Of a stretch of 20,406 bases of DNA, positions 17,101 to 20,406 are shown piece after piece. Below the pieces are notes generated by a model that saw only the letters and a list, made by a program, of their open reading frames with translations, was not told the DNA's origin and searched no databases. Source of the DNA: Coemansia sp. RSA 922 (lineage: Eukaryota; Kickxellomycota; Kickxellomycetes; Kickxellales; Kickxellaceae); the NCBI GenBank assembly GCA_027577415.1, contig JANBQS010000347.1, positions 1-20,406 on the forward strand. The letters are read 5' to 3'. Position numbers and translations under genes: made by a program. Each line of letters starts with the position of its first letter. Positions within the stretch are counted from its first letter, which is position 1.

Positions 17101-18082
17101 GCTTGTCGATACGCAGGCGTCCAGTGTCAGCATCCAGGGTGCCGACGATATTGTCCCCGACTATGCGCCGCTGCCGCAGCAGGCGCGCTCGGGAGTGCCA
17201 GCGGCGGTGGATCAAAAGTACCAAGACGACATATCTCGTCTTTCGGCCGAGACTGACGCGCTCAACCCGAATCCACATGCCCGCGAGCGCCTGGAGGCTG
17301 CGCAGGCCCGCCTGCGCGACATTGACGCTGAGCACAACGAGTCGCGGCAGGAGGCGAAGGACGCCAAAACAGCGTTCCAAGTCGTGCGCAAGGAGAGGCA
17401 CGACAGGTTTATGCGCTGCTACAACCACCTGTCCACTGCAATCGACCATGCCTACAAGGCGCTCACGCAGAGCCCGCTCTTTCCACTTGGAGGCACGGCG
17501 TATCTTGCGCTCGAAGACGCCGAGTCGCCCTACTTGGCCGGTGTCAAATACCACGCCATGCCGCCACTCAAGCGCTTCCGCGACATGGATCAGCTCAGCG
17601 GCGGCGAGAAGACCGTGGCGGCCCTGGCGCTGCTGTTCTCGCTGCAGACATTCCGCCCAGCGCCATTCTTTGTGCTGGACGAAGTCGACGCAGCCCTTGA
17701 CTTGGCCAACGTCGCCAAGCTGGCAAACTACTTGCGAGAGCACGCCCGCTCAGCCTCGAGCTCCAGAGATGCGCCCGAGCCCAGTGGCGACAACGCCGCA
17801 GATATTGATGGTGGCGACAACGCTGCAGATCTCGATGCTGACGGTGACGTTGCTGACTCGTCACACTACTCCCTGCGCCAAGCCGCTCGCGCTAAAAGGC
17901 CGGATGCGCCTGCTGAGGACGCGCAGCCCAGCCCAGCCAAGGACGCGAGCTTCCAGTTCATTGTGATATCTCTAAAGCAAGCTCTCTTTGAGCGCGCCCA
18001 GTCGCTGGTGGGGATCTATCGCGACCAGCAAGAGAACAGCTCTCGGGTTCTGACAGTAGATCTGGAACAGTATCCAGCATAG
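14147..18082 (+). CDS. smc1: cohesin subunit SMC1
   Basis: ATPase arm of cohesin, which with SMC3 and kleisin encircles DNA for sister cohesion and loop extrusion. The protein has 1311 residues against about 1225-1235 usually. N-terminal head: F-K-S-Y-R-G and Walker A G-P-N-G-A-G-K-S at 32-39. Coiled coil, then the hinge at about 519-667 (C-K-P-T-Q-H-K-Y onward, ending G-L-I-T-G-G-T-S), then the return coil. The line C-K-I-E-D-I-P-I-P-L after the second coil is SMC1-like and separates it from SMC3. C-terminal head: signature L-S-G-G-E-K (1150-1155), Walker B ending L-D-E with D1178 and E1179, and D-loop A-A-L-D-L-A-N. Between Y-L-R-E-H-A (1195-1200) and the last strand F-Q-F-I-V-I-S-L (from 1269) lies an acidic low-complexity insertion of about 68 residues, where other SMC1 proteins have only a few. 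The ATG at 14147 (CCAATGG) gives the family N-terminus. No introns. Confidence 0.95.
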   Translation: MGRLVQLEVENFKSYRGHQVIGPFSSFTAVVGPNGAGKSNLMDAISFVLGVRSAHLRSSQLKDLVYRGRTVETQNGHIIDEAGDQSTRRAWVKAVYEDDEERTIVFQRSITSSGDSEYRINNRTVLLKTYNEALEKQDILVKAKNFLVFQGDVEAVASQSPKDLTRLIEQMSGSCDYQQEYSELERLQEAAAEKSTFAYNKKRAVAAEVQSIVEQAKELEQYEKKMQLRSTLTVQHMLFKLFVAEGRIRDIKQDIGALHGDSISHASQQRAQLDSALHAQQKAQAKAYKAVNRQERQIKLVEQNIETRQPRVVGLAEKVAHAQRKAKQIEENVTSAQADAVRQRSVVDELSAEHARVKEAETRFEQQCEASLAQRGSQLGDDTMAEYNRLSEQLRASSVDDTHRRDILDRSIQLLTEAARRASDRLDALQSRREGLVASEHSYSQQRQSATSDVAGIEQEIQQTRRDADAAKTEHERLVRVEIELNEKLAGVLKELSQARADQRESAREAKLKDTIGTLQRIFTGVHGRLSELCKPTQHKYDVGIATVLGRHMDAIVVDRQATAIECISYMKEQRAGQATFLPLDTLQPHQVNDGLRHAHRGARLATDVMQYDPSVEAAVMHACGNALICDTADIAKYICYERKLEAKAVSLDGTVIHRSGLITGGTSSGSGGHRAQAQRWEAAGVENLRKARDRLTEELHDVARDRRKLAKEEVLSSHLAGLQTRHHIARESVEALSRKVQGVATEREHVEAQLRDCDPLARKAADELELAKEEQRQLSTRIHTAARPIFAAFCDKLGIASLEVFEKSLLPATEAAGERRLQFATHLSRLENQLAFETQQLDEATAKLDHLTQFLQSTVETLRLQQAELSREQSEMASLVAQIEGLRSELAVLSSKYSDATGEVHVARRELEQGQKELDAASKELGAKVTELERAVADKAAVLRRCKIEDIPIPLVRGSLQALALEAGAGADSQFAESYMSQLSLVDTQASSVSIQGADDIVPDYAPLPQQARSGVPAAVDQKYQDDISRLSAETDALNPNPHARERLEAAQARLRDIDAEHNESRQEAKDAKTAFQVVRKERHDRFMRCYNHLSTAIDHAYKALTQSPLFPLGGTAYLALEDAESPYLAGVKYHAMPPLKRFRDMDQLSGGEKTVAALALLFSLQTFRPAPFFVLDEVDAALDLANVAKLANYLREHARSASSSRDAPEPSGDNAADIDGGDNAADLDADGDVADSSHYSLRQAARAKRPDAPAEDAQPSPAKDASFQFIVISLKQALFERAQSLVGIYRDQQENSSRVLTVDLEQYPA
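17786..17839 (+). repeat. 27-bp tandem repeat in the SMC1 head insertion
   Basis: Two adjacent copies start GGCGACAACGC at 17786 and 17813 and encode G-D-N-A-A-D-I-D-G and G-D-N-A-A-D-L-D-A. A degenerate third partial copy follows. The period is a multiple of three, so the frame is kept. Confidence 0.7.
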
Positions 18083-18106
18083 CTTATCTAACCCTACATT
18101 TTATTC

Positions 18107-18122
18107 CACGTGACATCACGTG
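18107..18122. promoter_or_regulatory. paired CACGTG E-boxes
   Basis: CACGTGACATCACGTG: two perfect E-boxes 10 bp apart, one helical turn, 25 bp after the SMC1 stop and about 415 bp before the NAC-beta ATG. Basic helix-loop-helix factors such as Cbf1 bind CACGTG in fungi. Which gene is served is unknown; NAC beta is the likelier. Confidence 0.4.
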
Positions 18123-18437
18123 TTAGTGCAAGAAATGGATTTATCATCCCCCCACGATCGGCAAGTTGTCTGTATTTGCTAAGGCGAAAAGGAAAAGCAT
18201 ACCTCGACCAGCCTCAGTTCATTCCATTCCTTAAATTTCAGACATTTTTTAGTTTTAATCTTTACAAAAAAGTACGTATTTTGCGTGGGAGGATTCAATT
18301 AGCGCAGTTCCCGAGTTTTTTTAAGCGAGCAGAGCGAAGTAGTAGCAGGAGCAACAGTAAAGTAGTGTGGCATGTGTGCACACACGCCAAAAAACTGAAC
18401 AGTCGATCTCGCCGTCATTTCGTGCTTGGATCTCTGC

Positions 18438-18518
18438 GTAAATTGCCACCAGTGTGCTGACTACCAATATGTGCATATACTAATAGCGATTTCTGATGTG
18501 ATGTGTCTCTATCAACAG
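18438..18518 (+). other. candidate 5' leader intron of the NAC-beta gene
   Basis: GTAAAT donor at 18438, branch-like TACTAAT at 18478-18484 and acceptor AACAG ending at 18518, 18 bp before the ATG. The branch A to acceptor distance is about 35 bp. The branch match to yeast TACTAAC is close. The rest of 18083-18437 shows no coding signal. Confidence 0.4.
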
Positions 18519-18536
18519 CATCTAGTAACGCAGAAA

Positions 18537-19121
18537 ATGAACCCCGAGAAGCTTGCCAAACTACAGAGCCAGGTCCGTACCGGCGGAAAGGGAACCCCAC
18601 GCCGCAAGGTCGTAAAGGCCTCCAAGCCAGTTGCCAAGGAAGACCCCAAGCTAGCGTCGACTCTGAAGCAGCTCAACGTCCAGGCCATTCCCGATGTCGA
18701 TACTATCAACATTTTCAAGAATGACGGCAAGGTTCTTGGCTTCAACGCTCCTCGTCTGAGCGCCAACCTAGAGGCAAACACCTTTGTCATTGCTGGCAAG
18801 CCCTCGGAGAAGTGTAAGTGTGCATGTTACATGTCCATGTTGTATGTGAGAGCTTGATCTGCTGCTCTGATGCGTGAAAACTAAACCTGGCATGTGTGTA
18901 TTTTATCATTTATTGTTATTGTAGCGCCAGAGCAGGCACTGACTGAGATGATTTCGCAAATGGGATCGTTCGGACCCGAGTCTCTGTCTCAGCTGGCAAA
19001 GATGGCTGGAGGATTCCAGGGCGCCTCTGGTGTGGGAGACATTGATGATGACATCCCCGACCTGGTTGCATCAGGCGAGGATGCAGCTGACAGCAAGACC
19101 GATCTTGACGCAGCTGACTAA
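18537..19121 (+). CDS. egd1: nascent polypeptide-associated complex subunit beta (BTF3/Egd1)
   Basis: Beta subunit of NAC, the ribosome-bound heterodimer that shields new chains and guides targeting. Two exons (18537-18813 and 18925-19121) encode 157 residues, the normal size. The protein starts M-N-P-E-K-L-A-K-L-Q, which matches BTF3/Egd1 starts. Next comes the ribosome-binding basic motif G-T-P-R-R-K-V-V-K, and then the NAC domain at about 35-100 (I-N-I-F-K-N-D-G-K-V-L-G-F-N, A-N-T-F-V-I-A-G). The C-terminus is acidic, with D-D-D-I-P-D-L-V as in the family. Splicing at 18814/18924 joins S-E-K to S-P-E-Q-A-L-T-E through a split Ser codon, restoring the conserved E-M-I-S-Q-M-G-S-F-G stretch. 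The gene converges with the peroxiredoxin gene, 82 bp away. Confidence 0.93.
18814..18924 (+). other. intron of the NAC-beta gene
   Basis: GTAAGT at 18814 and TAG ending at 18924, 111 bp, phase 1. Without splicing the first exon reaches a stop after a short unrelated tail. A branch-like ACTAAAC lies about 40 bp before the acceptor. Confidence 0.88.
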
Positions 19122-19154
19122 AAATTTTTTTTGCCTTTGGTATGTGAATGAATA

Positions 19155-19160
19155 TTTATT
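19155..19160 (-). terminator. polyadenylation signal of the peroxiredoxin gene
   Basis: AATAAA on the minus strand, about 44 bp after the TAG or TAA-type end of the peroxiredoxin frame and inside the 82-bp gap to NAC beta. Confidence 0.4.
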
Positions 19161-19203
19161 GCCACTTTGATGTTATTATAGTCACTATGTTAGTGCTAGA
19201 CTC

Positions 19204-19716
19204 TTAGAGAGCAGCCAGGATATTGTCTGCACCGCTGACAGCGACCTCTCCTGGGTTGGGCTCGACAGAGAGATGCGTAACTTTGCCATCGACAACGATG
19301 GCAGCAAAGCGAGTTAGGCGCTGAGAGCCCATTCCCATCTTGGAAAGATCCAGCGAGAGACCCGTGGCACGGCCCAGCTCACCATTTGCGTCGCTGGCCA
19401 TGATGATCTTGTCCTTGACCTTGTTCTGCTTGCCCCAGGCATCTAGCACGAAAAAGTCATTGGATGAGACGCACACAATGCGGTCGACGCCCTTGGCCTT
19501 AATGGCCTCAGCCTGAGCGACGTAGAGAGGTAGATGCTGCGCCGAGCATGTCGGAGTGAAGGCACCTGGGAGGCCAAAGATGACGACCTTCTTGCCAGCA
19601 AAGTCCTTTTTGGTGTCGAGAACCTGTGGCTGTCCGCACTCATCGGGGTGGGCATCATCGTAGGGGACGTACTTGAGGATAACCTCTGGGAATTCGTTAC
19701 CGACTTGTAGAACCAT
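19204..19716 (-). CDS. peroxiredoxin, Prx5/Ahp1 type
   Basis: Thiol peroxidase of 170 residues that reduces hydroperoxides with electrons from thioredoxin. The active site P-G-A-F-T-P-T-C at 50-57 holds the peroxidatic Cys57 with Pro50 and Thr54; the catalytic Arg is in S-Q-R-L-T-R-F (Arg133 or Arg136). Cys27 lies in the same place as the resolving Cys31 of yeast Ahp1 (whose peroxidatic Cys is 62), which suggests the Ahp1 way of forming a disulfide between subunits. Cys82 is a third Cys in R-I-V-C-V-S-S-N-D, common in the subfamily. There is no presequence, so it is probably cytosolic. The end A-A-L is not a canonical peroxisomal signal. The ATG at 19716 gives the usual family N-terminus. Confidence 0.93.
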   Translation of the reverse strand: MVLQVGNEFPEVILKYVPYDDAHPDECGQPQVLDTKKDFAGKKVVIFGLPGAFTPTCSAQHLPLYVAQAEAIKAKGVDRIVCVSSNDFFVLDAWGKQNKVKDKIIMASDANGELGRATGLSLDLSKMGMGSQRLTRFAAIVVDGKVTHLSVEPNPGEVAVSGADNILAAL

Positions 19717-20406
19717 GTTTAAAAGCTGAAAAGAATATAATGTTGGCGGAGTTGAAAGAGAAGAGAAGAGAGGCCAAAGTCAAAGTCAAAGTTGGCATAG
19801 TGTAGCGTTAGGATTAGGGACCAACTAACGACCCACGCCTGTCCATGCACAAAAGCAGTAGGATTTTTATCTGCGTCATTTCTGGACTATTGTCACTGGC
19901 CTCGGCTAGGCTATGAATAGCAGCACAGATATTGAAAGAATGAGAAGCTGTCACCCAGAACAAGACGTAAAATCTCAATTTGATAATATAAGAATTAAAC
20001 CTGGGCAATATTCACCAAGTGCCTTGCGAGATGCGGGTACACCAGTCTACCAGTGTGAGACGGTGACTAGAGAAGGATCGGCTGCAAGAAGCTGTCTTCA
20101 ATACTTGCTGGTGACTTGACTCACGGTGTTAGAAGCCAAGCATCCAGCAGGGCTCTGTGGTCCGTCAACACAAAATATTCTTTACTTTTTGGGTGGCCCA
20201 AGTTTCACGCATGTGCTTGCTAGGGCGTCAAGATGGCCTCAAAGCCAAGGACCACTGGCCAAGATAATTGTACCGGAGCCCTATATAGACACGAGTTTGC
20301 GACGTGGTCCACATGGCTGGCTGTGAAGCGTCGCCCCGTTTTTGTACCACATCTAGATTGGGCTAGCCGGCAGATCTACATGCTAGCCCGTGTGTTACCT
20401 GTCGCT
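19717..20406. other. upstream region of the peroxiredoxin gene, and right end of window
   Basis: Close to the gene lie purine-rich GAGAA repeats (about 19755-19772) and three CAAAGT units (19775-19792). TTAGGATTAGGG at 19808-19819 resembles telomere repeats or a promoter telobox. TGACTCA at 20117-20123 is an AP-1/Gcn4-type site, and fungal peroxiredoxin genes are often driven by Yap1-like bZIP factors, but 400 bp is far. A reading frame from ATG 20233 stays open for 58 codons to the window edge; it is unrecognised. A 68-codon frame from 19913 also has no family resemblance that I can see. Confidence 0.3.

Noticed and set aside
14777..17966. Many long frames overlapping SMC1 on both strands (up to 353 codons)
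   Set aside because: They follow from GC-rich codon use in SMC1; none shows a family motif, and SMC1 is intact through them.
18373..18384. TGTGTGCACACA palindrome before NAC beta
   Set aside because: Simple alternating repeat, common by chance in low-complexity sequence.
20233..20406. Open frame running off the right edge as a gene start
   Set aside because: 58 codons without recognisable features and a stop just upstream; cannot be judged without sequence beyond the window.
1..20406. CRISPR array, tRNA, rRNA, origin
   Set aside because: No spaced direct repeats, no tRNA A/B box pair and no rRNA-like segment seen; the sequence is eukaryotic.

Overview
The window looks like nuclear DNA from an early-diverging filamentous fungus. 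The signs are short GT-AG introns (about 60-110 bp), protein-coding genes with eukaryotic starts, a cohesin SMC1 gene, a nascent-polypeptide-associated complex beta subunit, an HscB/Jac1 Fe-S co-chaperone, an AA11-like copper oxygenase, and decayed non-LTR and LTR retroelements. The style of several proteins reminds me of Kickxellomycotina (Coemansia-like fungi). That placement is an inference; nothing in the window proves it.

Left third (1-8030) is the accessory, decaying part. A secreted AA11-like LPMO gene (668-1330, +) is followed by a broken M3-family oligopeptidase gene (1715-3832, +) with stops, frameshifts and at least one old intron. After a 20-bp perfect palindrome comes about 4 kb of retroelement debris. 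It holds a minus-strand coding-like block of unknown identity (about 4000-4990), a minus-strand RNase H end of a LINE-type element (5001-5245), and a plus-strand LINE reverse-transcriptase remnant (about 5400-8030). That remnant was itself split by a 197-bp solo LTR with a 5-bp target-site duplication (6654-6860). Removing the LTR and one TSD copy rejoins the reverse-transcriptase reading frame, so the nesting order is clear.

The middle (8427-13809) carries four intact genes, all on the minus strand: a BAHD-like acyltransferase, an MFS sugar transporter with a long central loop and an N-terminal acidic dileucine signal, a mitochondrial HscB/Jac1 co-chaperone with a tetracysteine zinc domain, and a DUF4112 membrane protein. 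The last is divergent from the SMC1 gene on its right.

The right part (13810-20406) is ordinary housekeeping sequence: SMC1 (14147-18082, +), NAC beta (18537-19121, +, one coding intron) and an Ahp1-type peroxiredoxin (19204-19716, -) convergent with NAC beta. The SMC1 upstream region has three perfect MluI cell-cycle boxes (ACGCGT), as known for G1/S cohesin genes in yeasts. The SMC1 protein has an unusual acidic insertion of roughly 60-70 residues inside its C-terminal ATPase half, partly built from a 27-bp tandem repeat.

I see no gene cluster that forms one pathway and no CRISPR, tRNA or rRNA. The best candidates for something undescribed are the SMC1 head insertion, the nested retroelement scar, and the transition-rich decay of the M3 peptidase copy.
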